Source: Leadbetterella lacunae (GTDB taxonomy: Bacteria > Bacteroidota > Bacteroidia > Cytophagales > Spirosomataceae). Taken from it: DNA of 64,000 nucleotides. The stretch lies in contig NZ_JBHRYQ010000001.1 of NCBI RefSeq assembly GCF_042649125.1, positions 3,968,001-4,032,000 of the forward strand. Reading direction: 5' to 3'. Below the pieces are notes generated by a model that was not told the origin of the DNA, did not search any database, and saw only the letters and a program-made list of their open reading frames with translations. Below, piece after piece: positions 50,557 through 58,691 of the stretch. The translations under genes were made by a program, and so were the position numbers. The stretch's first letter is position 1. Each line of letters begins with the position of its first letter.

Positions 50557-51525
50557 ATGAAATCCATAAAAGTTGGAATCATAGGAGGGGCTGGCTACAC
50601 TGGCGGCGAACTTCTCAGAATACTTATTAATCACCCTCATGCCGAGATCGTTTTTGTAAACTCTCAAAGTCAAGTAGGTAAACCAGTGTATAGCACACAT
50701 ACAGACTTGCTTGGTGATACAGACTTGTTGTTTTCAGATTCATTAGATTTTGCTGCTGTCGATGTTATTTTTCTTTGTTCTGGTCATGGCCAATCCCGAA
50801 AGTTTTTGGCTGAAAATGAAGTTCCAAAGCAAGTTAAGATAATAGACCTTAGCACTGATTACAGAGATGAGTCTGATGGATTTGTTTATGGATTGCCAGA
50901 ACTTAAACGAGAAAAAATAGAGCGTGCTACTAAAATAGCCAATCCGGGTTGTTTTGCTACTTCTATTCAGTTAGGGCTTTTGCCATTGGCTAAAGCTGAG
51001 CTTTTGCAAGATGATATTCATGTTAGTGCTGTAACCGGTTCTACAGGAGCAGGACAGGCACTAAGTGCTTCTACCCATTTTAGTTGGAGAAACAATAATA
51101 TTTCGATTTATAAAGCATTCACCCATCAACATTTGGCTGAAATAGGACAGAGTTTGGTTCAGTTGCAAGGTGAGTTTGAGCATGAAATTAATTTTATACC
51201 ATACCGAGGAAACTTTACCCGAGGTATAATGGCCAATATTTATACCCGATTTAATGGAAGTTTGGAGGAGGCACAAGAGTTGTATCAAAACTATTATGCC
51301 AATCATCCGTTTTGTCATGTTTCTTTGGTGCCGATAGACCTAAAACAAGTGGTAAATACAAACAAATGTTTGATTCAGTTAACCAAGGAAGGCGATAAGT
51401 TATTAATAACCTCTATTATTGATAATTTAACAAAAGGAGCATCTGGTCAAGCTGTTCAAAATATGAACCTTGCATTTGGCCTTTCAGAAAATTCGGGGTT
51501 AAAGTTAAAAAGTGTTGGATTCTAA
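50557..51525 (+). CDS. argC: N-acetyl-gamma-glutamyl-phosphate reductase
   Basis: ArgC reduces N-acetylglutamyl phosphate to the semialdehyde in arginine synthesis. The 322-residue protein has the NADP loop GIIGGAGYTGGELLRIL, the catalytic cysteine C132 in NPGCFATS, VTGSTGAGQALS and the conserved catalytic histidine region FIPYRGNFTRGIMANIY. It is followed by argD after 13 bp, so the two form an operon. The other arg genes are not in this window. Confidence 0.94.
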   Translation: MKSIKVGIIGGAGYTGGELLRILINHPHAEIVFVNSQSQVGKPVYSTHTDLLGDTDLLFSDSLDFAAVDVIFLCSGHGQSRKFLAENEVPKQVKIIDLSTDYRDESDGFVYGLPELKREKIERATKIANPGCFATSIQLGLLPLAKAELLQDDIHVSAVTGSTGAGQALSASTHFSWRNNNISIYKAFTHQHLAEIGQSLVQLQGEFEHEINFIPYRGNFTRGIMANIYTRFNGSLEEAQELYQNYYANHPFCHVSLVPIDLKQVVNTNKCLIQLTKEGDKLLITSIIDNLTKGASGQAVQNMNLAFGLSENSGLKLKSVGF

Positions 51526-51538
51526 AAATTAAGAAAAA

Positions 51539-52660
51539 ATGAAATTATTTGATGTATATCCTATAAATTATATTGAACCCGCTAAAGCCCTTGGGAGCAC
51601 TATTTGGGATAAAGACGGAGTGGAATACTTAGACCTTTATGGCGGACATGCTGTAATTTCTATTGGGCATTCGCATCCGTATTATGTTAGAAAAATGACC
51701 AAACAGATTAAAAATTTAGGTTTTTATTCTAATTCGGTAAAAATATCACTGCAAGACGAACTTGCAGATAAACTTGGTAAACTATCTGGTTTGAAAGACT
51801 TCAGCCTTTTTCTTGCTAACTCTGGTGCAGAAGCAAACGAAAACGCTCTTAAGTTGGCTTCTTTTCATACAGGAAGAACCAAAATTGTGGCCTTTACCAA
51901 AGCTTTTCATGGCAGAACATCCGCAGCAGTGGCAGTTACAGATAACCCCGCTATCAAAGCTCCGATAAACTTTGACCACCACGTTGAGTTCATTCCTTTT
52001 AATGACGTGGAGGCTGTTAAAAGAGCAGTAGATGACCAAACCTGTGCGGTTATAGTGGAAGGAATTCAAGGTGTAGGTGGAATACAAGTTGCAACAGATG
52101 AGTTTATGAAAGCCATCCGGATCGCGTGTGATAAAACAGGAGCAGTTTTTATTCATGATTCGGTACAGTGTGGATATGGGCGTTCGGGAAAGTTTTTTAC
52201 ATTTCAGCATTCCAAAGTAAAACCTGATATTGTTTCAGTAGCCAAAGGTATGGGCAATGGCTTTCCTGTGGGTGCGATACTTATTTCACCTAAATTTGAA
52301 GCTAAACACGGCTTACTTGGTACTACGTTTGGTGGCAATCACTTGGCTTGTGTAGCGGGTATTTCGGTTTTAGATGTAATCAAAAAGGAAAAGCTGGTTG
52401 AAAACGCAGCTACTTTAGGAGCTTATCTTTTTGAAGAGCTGGGTAAATTTTCAAATATTAAAGATTTAAGAGGAAAAGGCCTCATGATTGGGATTGAACT
52501 TGAAGAACCCGTTAAGGATATTCGGAACAAGATGTTGTTTGAAGATAAAATGTTTACGGGCGTAGCAGGTAGTCATACCATACGGTTGTTACCTAGTTTG
52601 GCCTTGAAAAAAGAAGAAGCAGATCGGTTCTTGGAAGTTTTTAGAAAATATGTAAAATAA
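51539..52660 (+). CDS. argD: Acetylornithine aminotransferase (class III)
   Basis: The 373-residue PLP enzyme belongs to the acetylornithine aminotransferase branch of the class III fold. It has YLDLYGGHAVISIGHSHPYY, NSGAEANENALKLA, FHGRTSAAVAVT, VEGIQGVGGIQ, the PLP lysine K236 in SVAKGMGNGFPVGA, and TTFGGNHLACVAG. It converts N-acetylglutamate semialdehyde to N-acetylornithine; activity on succinylornithine is possible. Pairing with argC (13 bp apart) supports the arginine role. A strong terminator shared with the next, convergent gene follows. Confidence 0.92.
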   Translation: MKLFDVYPINYIEPAKALGSTIWDKDGVEYLDLYGGHAVISIGHSHPYYVRKMTKQIKNLGFYSNSVKISLQDELADKLGKLSGLKDFSLFLANSGAEANENALKLASFHTGRTKIVAFTKAFHGRTSAAVAVTDNPAIKAPINFDHHVEFIPFNDVEAVKRAVDDQTCAVIVEGIQGVGGIQVATDEFMKAIRIACDKTGAVFIHDSVQCGYGRSGKFFTFQHSKVKPDIVSVAKGMGNGFPVGAILISPKFEAKHGLLGTTFGGNHLACVAGISVLDVIKKEKLVENAATLGAYLFEELGKFSNIKDLRGKGLMIGIELEEPVKDIRNKMLFEDKMFTGVAGSHTIRLLPSLALKKEEADRFLEVFRKYVK

Positions 52661-52688
52661 AAAAAGAGGGGTTTCGGCCCCTCTTTTT
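52661..52688. terminator. Bidirectional rho-independent terminator
   Basis: A perfect 11-bp stem (AAAAAGAGGGG with CCCCTCTTTTT, loop TTTCGG) separates argD from the convergent AgcS gene and has T-runs on both strands. Confidence 0.9.
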
Positions 52689-52709
52689 ATGTATATTCCA
52701 ATTAGTTTT

Positions 52710-54272
52710 TTATTCCTTTATCGCTTCGTAATATTTCTTTAATTCCGCTTTAACTTTAGGGAATAATAAAAGCAACCCAATCATGTTTGGGAATACTAAA
52801 GCTAAAATCATAGCATCGGAGAACTTGATAACCGAGTCTAGTTTTGCTGCTGCACCAATAATTACAAAAAGTAAGAATAAGACTTTATAAACGATATCGG
52901 CTGTTTTTCCCTTACCGAAAAGATACTTCCAAGACTGTAAACCGTAGTACGACCAAGAGATCATGGTTGAAAAGGCAAACAGTACGATTGCGATTGTTAG
53001 AGCATATGAGAAGTGGGGAATAACAGAGTCATACGCTGCGGCAGTTAAATCTACACCACCTATGCTTTTACCTGTGCTATTAAGCACTACTTGACCACCT
53101 TCCCCTCCATAGTTAAATACGCTGTCTTGATTAAACATGATAATTACCAAGGCTGTCATAGTACATATAACTACAGTGTCAATAAATGGCTCTAATAAGG
53201 CAACCACACCCTCAGATGCTGGATATTTAGTTCTAACCGCAGAGTGAGCAATCGCTGCCGAACCGGCACCTGCTTCGTTTGAAAAGGCCGCTCTCTGAAA
53301 ACCAATAATCAAAACTCCCAACATTCCTCCAAGACCAGCTTGTGGATTAAACGCTTGAGAGAATATTAAGCCAAATGCATCGTCTATGAATCTCCAATGG
53401 AAGCCAATGATTACCAAAGAGGCAATCACGTAAGTTAAGGCCATAAATGGAACAATTTTTTCAGTGATTTGGGCAATTCTTTTTATTCCACCTATAATTA
53501 CGATGCCGACTATTATTGCCATTATCAAACCGATTATCGTTTTTATGGCTCCCCCTTCAAGTTGGAAAAGTGAGGTTATCTGCTGGGTTGCTTGGTTTGA
53601 TTGGAATGCATTTCCTCCCCCAAATGAGGCCCCAACACATAAAACTGCAAAAACTGCCCCTAGTACTTTTCCTAAGGTAGCCATATTGTTTTCAGCCAGT
53701 CCTTTTTTAAGGTAATACATCGGTCCTCCATGCACTGTTCCGCTTGCGTCTATGTCTCTATATTTTACTCCTAATGTACATTCTACAAACTTTGAGGTCA
53801 TACCCAAAAGTCCGCAAACTATCATCCAGAAGGTGGCTCCTGGGCCGCCAATCCCTACAGCTATGGCCACACCGGCTATGTTTCCTAAACCTACAGTTCC
53901 TGACACCGCAGTAGCTAAGGCTTGGAAGTGACTCACTTCACCGTCTTTAGATTCGTCTTTGATGGTGTCTACTATATCACCATCTACTATATTTAGCAAT
54001 GGGTCATTTGGTGCTTCATGTTGGTCAAGGTGATCATAGTCGCCTTTTACTACACGAATAGCAAAAGGTATTTTTCTTAAATTAATAAAGCCGAAGTATA
54101 TGGTGAAAAATGCTGCACCCAAAACTAAGAATAGTACCACAATTGGCATGTTTTTTCCTTCTGCTATCGGGATACTAGTTAATACCAAAGACTCCCAAGC
54201 ATTAGCTATAGGAGCAAAAGCATTATCTATTTTTTCGTCGATGCCAGGTTCAAAGAAAAGAGAATTTGTCAT
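52710..54272 (-). CDS. Alanine/glycine:cation symporter (AgcS family)
   Basis: The 520-residue inner-membrane transporter has the AgcS signature: SHFQALATAVSGTVGLGNIAGVA (split as SHFQALATAVSGTVGLGNIA), GGPGATFWMIVCGLLGM, and GSAAIAHSAVRTKYPASEG. About ten membrane segments follow the order of the family. It takes up alanine or glycine with Na+ or H+. An N-terminal extension of about 50 residues is present, as often in Bacteroidota. It is a single gene. Confidence 0.92.
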   Translation of the reverse strand: MTNSLFFEPGIDEKIDNAFAPIANAWESLVLTSIPIAEGKNMPIVVLFLVLGAAFFTIYFGFINLRKIPFAIRVVKGDYDHLDQHEAPNDPLLNIVDGDIVDTIKDESKDGEVSHFQALATAVSGTVGLGNIAGVAIAVGIGGPGATFWMIVCGLLGMTSKFVECTLGVKYRDIDASGTVHGGPMYYLKKGLAENNMATLGKVLGAVFAVLCVGASFGGGNAFQSNQATQQITSLFQLEGGAIKTIIGLIMAIIVGIVIIGGIKRIAQITEKIVPFMALTYVIASLVIIGFHWRFIDDAFGLIFSQAFNPQAGLGGMLGVLIIGFQRAAFSNEAGAGSAAIAHSAVRTKYPASEGVVALLEPFIDTVVICTMTALVIIMFNQDSVFNYGGEGGQVVLNSTGKSIGGVDLTAAAYDSVIPHFSYALTIAIVLFAFSTMISWSYYGLQSWKYLFGKGKTADIVYKVLFLLFVIIGAAAKLDSVIKFSDAMILALVFPNMIGLLLLFPKVKAELKKYYEAIKE

Positions 54273-54506
54273 AATGTAATGTGTAATTGAAATTTAGGGT
54301 TTTTTAGTTAATTGATGATAAAATACAAAGTAATCAAAAAATAGTTACTTTTTTTAGTTTAAACCTTTAAAAATGACACTGTTCAAACCTTATTTAATGA
54401 AGATAGTAAAGAAATAAACTTTTAAAAAATCTTTTGCAAAGTTTGAACTCTATTTTGTTAATATGTGTATATACATTAATCAAATTAAAATTTAATATTA
54501 TTATTT

Positions 54507-55070
54507 ATGAAAAAAGTATTTTCTGTTCTTGCTTTAAGCTTAATTTCTTTCGCTTCTATTTCTCAAACTTGGTCTTTAGACAAAGCACACTCAAACGTAA
54601 GTTTTACTATCACACACATGATGATATCAGAAGTGGATGGTAAGTTTAAATCTTTTGACGCTAAGATGACTTCTGCAAACGCAGATTTTTCAGATGCAAA
54701 ATTTGAGTTTTCTGCTGAAGTTGCAAGCATCAGTACTGGAAACGACATGAGAGACGGGCACTTGCAAGGAGCTGATTATTTTGATGCAGCTAAATTTGCC
54801 ACCATGACATTTAAAAGCACTTCTGTAAAGAAAGTTAAAGGCCAAACATACACCATTGTTGGTAACTTGACTTTACATGGTGTCACAAAGCCACTTACGC
54901 TTACAGCTACTTTAAAAGGACCAGTAGAAAACCCAAGAAGCAAAAAAATGATGATGGGAATCACTGCTACTGGCACAGTTAACAGAGTTGCATTTGGTGT
55001 AGGAACTTCAGGCCCTTCTTTGGGAGATGACGTAACTATTAAAGTTTCGGGTGAATTTACAAAAGACTGA
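54507..55070 (+). CDS. YceI family periplasmic lipid-binding protein
   Basis: The 187-residue protein has a signal peptide (MKKVFSVLALSLISFASISQ) and a full YceI lipocalin-like barrel. The barrel has WSLDKAHSNVSFTITHMMIS, VDGKFKSFDAKM, DMRDGHLQGADYFDAAKFATMTFKS (quoted in part), LTLHGVTKPLTLTATL and the C-terminal LGDDVTIKVSGEF. Members bind isoprenoid lipids; the physiological role is not known. It is a single gene with its own terminator. Confidence 0.92.
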   Translation: MKKVFSVLALSLISFASISQTWSLDKAHSNVSFTITHMMISEVDGKFKSFDAKMTSANADFSDAKFEFSAEVASISTGNDMRDGHLQGADYFDAAKFATMTFKSTSVKKVKGQTYTIVGNLTLHGVTKPLTLTATLKGPVENPRSKKMMMGITATGTVNRVAFGVGTSGPSLGDDVTIKVSGEFTKD

Positions 55071-55092
55071 TAGTTTTTATATCAAACACATA

Positions 55093-55120
55093 AAAAGAGG
55101 AGGCCAAGGCCTCCTCTTTT
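55093..55120. terminator. Bidirectional rho-independent terminator
   Basis: A palindrome with arms AAAAGAGGAGGCC and GGCCTCCTCTTTT lies between convergent genes and gives T-runs on both strands. Confidence 0.88.
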
Positions 55121-55137
55121 GTTATATAAGAATGGTG

Positions 55138-56427
55138 TTATTCACGCCAGTCTATCAATGTGCATATAGCATCCACATCAAAAACCGGTATGTTTAATTT
55201 TTGTTTTATTTTAAAACGCTCGCCATACGCATTGTCAATGAAAATCACTTTTTCGGTTTCTTTGATATACTTGTATTTGTCATCATCCATTTTTAAGTGA
55301 ATGATTTTGTCAAAAATACCGGTGTGAATTGCTAAACGATCCAAGGTATCTCTGAGAACTAACTGATGTTTTGTAATCAATTTTATGATTTTTCCTTTGC
55401 CTTTTTGGTGATACAAAAACTGCATTACAGTGCCATTTACTTTGTTGTTTTTAGTAATAGTGTCGTCAAAGTCGATGTAGATAGTGTCATACTCAACTTT
55501 AGCATTGTATCGGCTCAATAGTGCTCGGTCTACCTCAAGGGTGTAATTGTTAGCAAACACATTAACGTCATAGTCGAGGTAATCATAAACCATCAGCAGC
55601 GGAAAGTTTACGCCCAAGCCCCTAAATACATTCATATTGCCAGCAATCTTAATAGATGCTTCTAATAGTTTAAATTTGTCGTTTACGTCTTTTTTTAACT
55701 GGAAATACCACGATCCACGTATTCCAATTTTGTCCGAAACTATTTGTCCTATTTTTACTATTTCTTCGGTGGCTTCTACAGTTTCAGAGTTTACACACAC
55801 GCCATCAAATACGCGTTTCCTTATTCTTGGTCCTACAAATTGCAATTTTCCTTTTCTATCTGTAAAGCAGTCAATCGTGAGTTCTTCTCCTGGCAAAAAC
55901 TCCGTTACCACGTAGTTTTCTGGATCTTCTAAGGCTTGTAATTGCTCTTTTGATTTTACTATAAATGCACCTTTACTGCCTTGGCCTTCATCTAGTTTGG
56001 CATAAACTGGAAAACTCTCGATGCCTTCTAAGTCAGGAAAAACAGTTGGGCAGAAGTCATATTCTGCAAATAGGGCATATATTTTCTTTTTACTACGACA
56101 AATTTCTGCTTGTTTTAGACCCGCAATTGCTAGCTTGGTGTTTATTTTTTCGGCGTTTTGAGCCATGTAAACCAGCACGGTGTCATGCGTTGGCAATATA
56201 ATGTCTATAGACTCTTTTTCTATAAGTTTATTAAGTTCATCTATGAAGTTTTCATCTTGGATTTTCGGAAAATCACCGTAATAATTTTCATAAACCATTC
56301 TTCCATGGTCCGTTTTGCCCGATGCCCCTACCACGCGGATGTTCATCACATCTTTAAGTGCGAGGTGGATTTCTAGTCCGCTTTCAGCACCGCAAGGATA
56401 AACTAATACGTTTGTTTGTTTATTCAT
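55138..56427 (-). CDS. ATP-grasp domain fused to a HAD-type phosphatase-like domain
   Basis: The 429-residue protein is a two-domain fusion. Residues about 1-300 are a carbamoyl-phosphate-synthase-like ATP-grasp protein: a Rossmann-like start (VLVYPCGAESGLEIHLALK), LPTHDTVLVYMAQN, FPVYAKLDEGQGSKGAF, VTEFLPGEELTIDCF and LLEASIKIAGNMN. From about residue 313 a HAD domain follows with IYIDFDDTITKNN (motif DFDDT), KLITKHQ (motif II) and VIFIDNAYGERFKI (motif IV). ATP-grasp and HAD parts could charge a carboxylate and hydrolyse a phosphate in one pathway. The WbqC gene lies 21 bp upstream in the same direction. The substrate is unknown; a role in surface polysaccharide decoration is inferred from the neighbour. 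Confidence 0.85.
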   Translation of the reverse strand: MNKQTNVLVYPCGAESGLEIHLALKDVMNIRVVGASGKTDHGRMVYENYYGDFPKIQDENFIDELNKLIEKESIDIILPTHDTVLVYMAQNAEKINTKLAIAGLKQAEICRSKKKIYALFAEYDFCPTVFPDLEGIESFPVYAKLDEGQGSKGAFIVKSKEQLQALEDPENYVVTEFLPGEELTIDCFTDRKGKLQFVGPRIRKRVFDGVCVNSETVEATEEIVKIGQIVSDKIGIRGSWYFQLKKDVNDKFKLLEASIKIAGNMNVFRGLGVNFPLLMVYDYLDYDVNVFANNYTLEVDRALLSRYNAKVEYDTIYIDFDDTITKNNKVNGTVMQFLYHQKGKGKIIKLITKHQLVLRDTLDRLAIHTGIFDKIIHLKMDDDKYKYIKETEKVIFIDNAYGERFKIKQKLNIPVFDVDAICTLIDWRE

Positions 56428-56448
56428 CTTATATTATGTTCCAATATC

Positions 56449-57156
56449 TTATTTTTCTACAAAACTAAAATCTTCTAAATATTTCTTTATCGTGTCTTTG
56501 TCATTAAACATCATGACGTCTATCATTGAGAGCCACGGCACAAAAGCCTTACCCAGTTGCGGATATTCTATTGGGTTAGATTTCATGAAACTAAGCTTCA
56601 TGTTTTTGCTTTCAAAACTCTCATTGTCATATAGTTCTAAGCCGCCGATTGGATTGTAGTACGCACTTGCTTTTAAGTTTTCACAAATAGCAATTACCTT
56701 GTCTTGGCTTTTTAGGGTGTGGTCAACTTCTAAACTTGAGGAAATAACCACTTCGGTAGAAATCTTTAAAAAGTCTAATTGCAATTTTAGAGAATGAAGT
56801 ATAAAATCAAATAAGTTTTCTGATTGATAATTAAATGCATTTTCGATTAAAGGAAAAACGGCTTCAAAAAAAGGAGCTTTTCTGTAGCATTCTTTTATTT
56901 TTCTAAGTGTTTTTACTTTGTCTTGATCAAAATTATCACTCAGTTTTCTATCTACCACATTTAGGTAATCAGAGTCTTTTTTTAACGGAAGTGTAAAGTA
57001 TTCGTCTTTTCCATTGGTTAAAATCCTGTTTCTGTTTATCCATCCTTTTTTCGAAAATTGTATATTGTCATAAATCACGAAAATATCAACGGCCTGCAAA
57101 AGCTGAAAATATCCGATATAAGGAAAGAAATAGGGTTGCATTATGGCAACTTTCAT
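56449..57156 (-). CDS. WbqC family protein
   Basis: The 235-residue protein has the start that marks the WbqC family: MKVAIMQPYFFPYIGYFQLL, then FVIYDNIQFSKKGWINRNRIL. Later blocks are YYNPIGGLELYDNESFESKN and AFVPWLSMIDVMMFN. Family members are linked to surface polysaccharide and lantibiotic-related pathways and are thought to be acyl- or aminoacyl-transferring enzymes, though this is not well tested. It is transcribed with the ATP-grasp/HAD gene (21 bp apart), which suggests that one activates and the other transfers an amino-acid-like group. Confidence 0.88.
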   Translation of the reverse strand: MKVAIMQPYFFPYIGYFQLLQAVDIFVIYDNIQFSKKGWINRNRILTNGKDEYFTLPLKKDSDYLNVVDRKLSDNFDQDKVKTLRKIKECYRKAPFFEAVFPLIENAFNYQSENLFDFILHSLKLQLDFLKISTEVVISSSLEVDHTLKSQDKVIAICENLKASAYYNPIGGLELYDNESFESKNMKLSFMKSNPIEYPQLGKAFVPWLSMIDVMMFNDKDTIKKYLEDFSFVEK

Positions 57157-57219
57157 TCGCGGGATTGTTTTTGTGAGAACTGATGTCCTCTTTATTTTTC
57201 TAAATATATTTACAAAAAT

Positions 57220-57260
57220 AAAAGGTGATGATTTGATTTACACCAATATCACCACCTTTT
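57220..57260 (-). terminator. Rho-independent terminator after the DUF349 gene
   Basis: On the minus strand the arms pair over 12 positions with one mismatch (outer AAAAGGTG/CACCTTTT, inner TGAT/ATCA), followed by a T-rich run. It lies 23 bp past the stop codon of the DUF349 gene. Confidence 0.75.
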
Positions 57261-57282
57261 TATATAATCTTAAAATCGATAA

Positions 57283-58554
57283 TTAAGAATTCGCTACTTT
57301 TTGTCTTAGCTCTTCTAGAATTATTTCTTTCATCAGTAACTTTCTTTTTTGTGTCTTTAAGTTAGACTGCATCATCTGCTCCATTTCAAGGCTTTGATTT
57401 TGAGTGTCATAACTTAAAACTAAATCGTCAAGGTCCGTACGAGCACGCTTCACGATGTTTTCCATTTCGCGGTATTTCGTCAAATCTTTTTGTCTGTCGC
57501 TTAAGAAATTGAACGTAGGATATTTTCTTGTAATTACTTTGTATAAATACGAAAGTTCAAATATTTTATCACAAGCAGCTCTAAATCTTTCTGCGAGGTT
57601 TCTGTCTGCCAAATGTGAAGGAACACGAATGGTTTTCCACTCATTCAATAGATATTTGGCTCTATTAGTAGCCGCAAACATATCGTCAGATTCAGAAAGT
57701 TTTTCAACCTCTTTCACCATTCTTGCTTGAGCCTCTACTCTTGGGTCAACTCGGCGTTTTGGCTGAATACCTTTAGCTCTACAGTATCTTTCGTAGAAAT
57801 AAGTAGTGAACTTTTTGAAATTTCTATAAAGAACTTTAAGAACTTTTGGTGGTATATCACCTACTATTTTCCATTCTGTTTGAAGGTTTTTCAGTTCTAA
57901 AAACGCCTCATCCCAGTCTGTTCTCCTTACCAAAGCATCGGCTTTCGATATCAGCTCGTTGTATTTAGTAATTCTTTCGTCAATAATTTTATTTTGCTCT
58001 TCGTAGTAAGACTTTCTCGCCTGATAGAACGTGTCTAAAATATCTTTAAACTCGGTCTCTATTTCTTCGTTAATGGCTTTATCTACCGGACCAGTTCTAA
58101 TCCACTTGGTTCTTATTTCTTGCAGAAGATCGCCGCCATTTGCCCAGTCATCGCTTTCTTTGAAAGGTAAAGCTTCTTCAATTAGAGCTCTTTTGATTTC
58201 AAGGTTAGTAGCTTGATTTTCGGTTATTAGTCCTGTTAGAACCCCTTCGAGTTCGTCAAGTTTATCTAACAACGGAATAAAATTACCAATTCCATCAAAG
58301 TTTAATAGTCTTTTACGGAGCTGAATAAGTTTGGTTAAATAAGACCCTTTGTTTTGGGCTTCCTCTATTTCTCTAGCTAACTGATTTACCTTGCCTACGG
58401 CAATGTCATATCGGTTTACGAAATATTGGAAAGCTTCCTCTTCGGTTCTTTTTACTTCCCCTATTTGTCGATCGGGCATGTCTAAATACCCTTTTAAAAA
58501 TACCTTACTGTCAGCGATGTAAGCGTATTCGTTTTCTAGTGTAACGCCTTTCAT
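57283..58554 (-). CDS. DUF349 domain protein
   Basis: The 423-residue protein is highly charged and helical, with repeated DUF349 modules. They show as W....D...E......W....PVDKA (IRTKWIRTGPVDKA), LQTEWKIVGDIPPKVLKVL and LNEWKTIRVPSHLADRNL, each followed by FRAACDKIF-like helices. The N-terminal ~30 residues (VTLENEYAYIADSKVFLKGYLD) are an additional beta segment. DUF349 proteins are widespread in Bacteroidota with no agreed function; a link to RNA or cell-shape processes has been proposed in other groups. It has no signal peptide. It is divergent from ettA. Confidence 0.85.
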   Translation of the reverse strand: MKGVTLENEYAYIADSKVFLKGYLDMPDRQIGEVKRTEEEAFQYFVNRYDIAVGKVNQLAREIEEAQNKGSYLTKLIQLRKRLLNFDGIGNFIPLLDKLDELEGVLTGLITENQATNLEIKRALIEEALPFKESDDWANGGDLLQEIRTKWIRTGPVDKAINEEIETEFKDILDTFYQARKSYYEEQNKIIDERITKYNELISKADALVRRTDWDEAFLELKNLQTEWKIVGDIPPKVLKVLYRNFKKFTTYFYERYCRAKGIQPKRRVDPRVEAQARMVKEVEKLSESDDMFAATNRAKYLLNEWKTIRVPSHLADRNLAERFRAACDKIFELSYLYKVITRKYPTFNFLSDRQKDLTKYREMENIVKRARTDLDDLVLSYDTQNQSLEMEQMMQSNLKTQKRKLLMKEIILEELRQKVANS

Positions 58555-58624
58555 AATTTTTTTAGGAGTGGCTACTTTTATGTTATAATTAAATGGTTTT
58601 AAAAGCGTAAAAATCGTAGTTTTT

Positions 58625-58656
58625 TTGCATATTACAAAGGAAGCTAACGATATTTG
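58625..58656 (+). promoter_or_regulatory. Possible promoter of ettA
   Basis: TTG (58625-58627), 21 bp, GATATTTG (58649-58656). The -7 element differs from TAnnTTTG only in its first base. The start codon is 36 bp downstream. Confidence 0.5.
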
Positions 58657-58691
58657 TGTAAAAAATAATATAGTTTTAATAAATTTATCTT

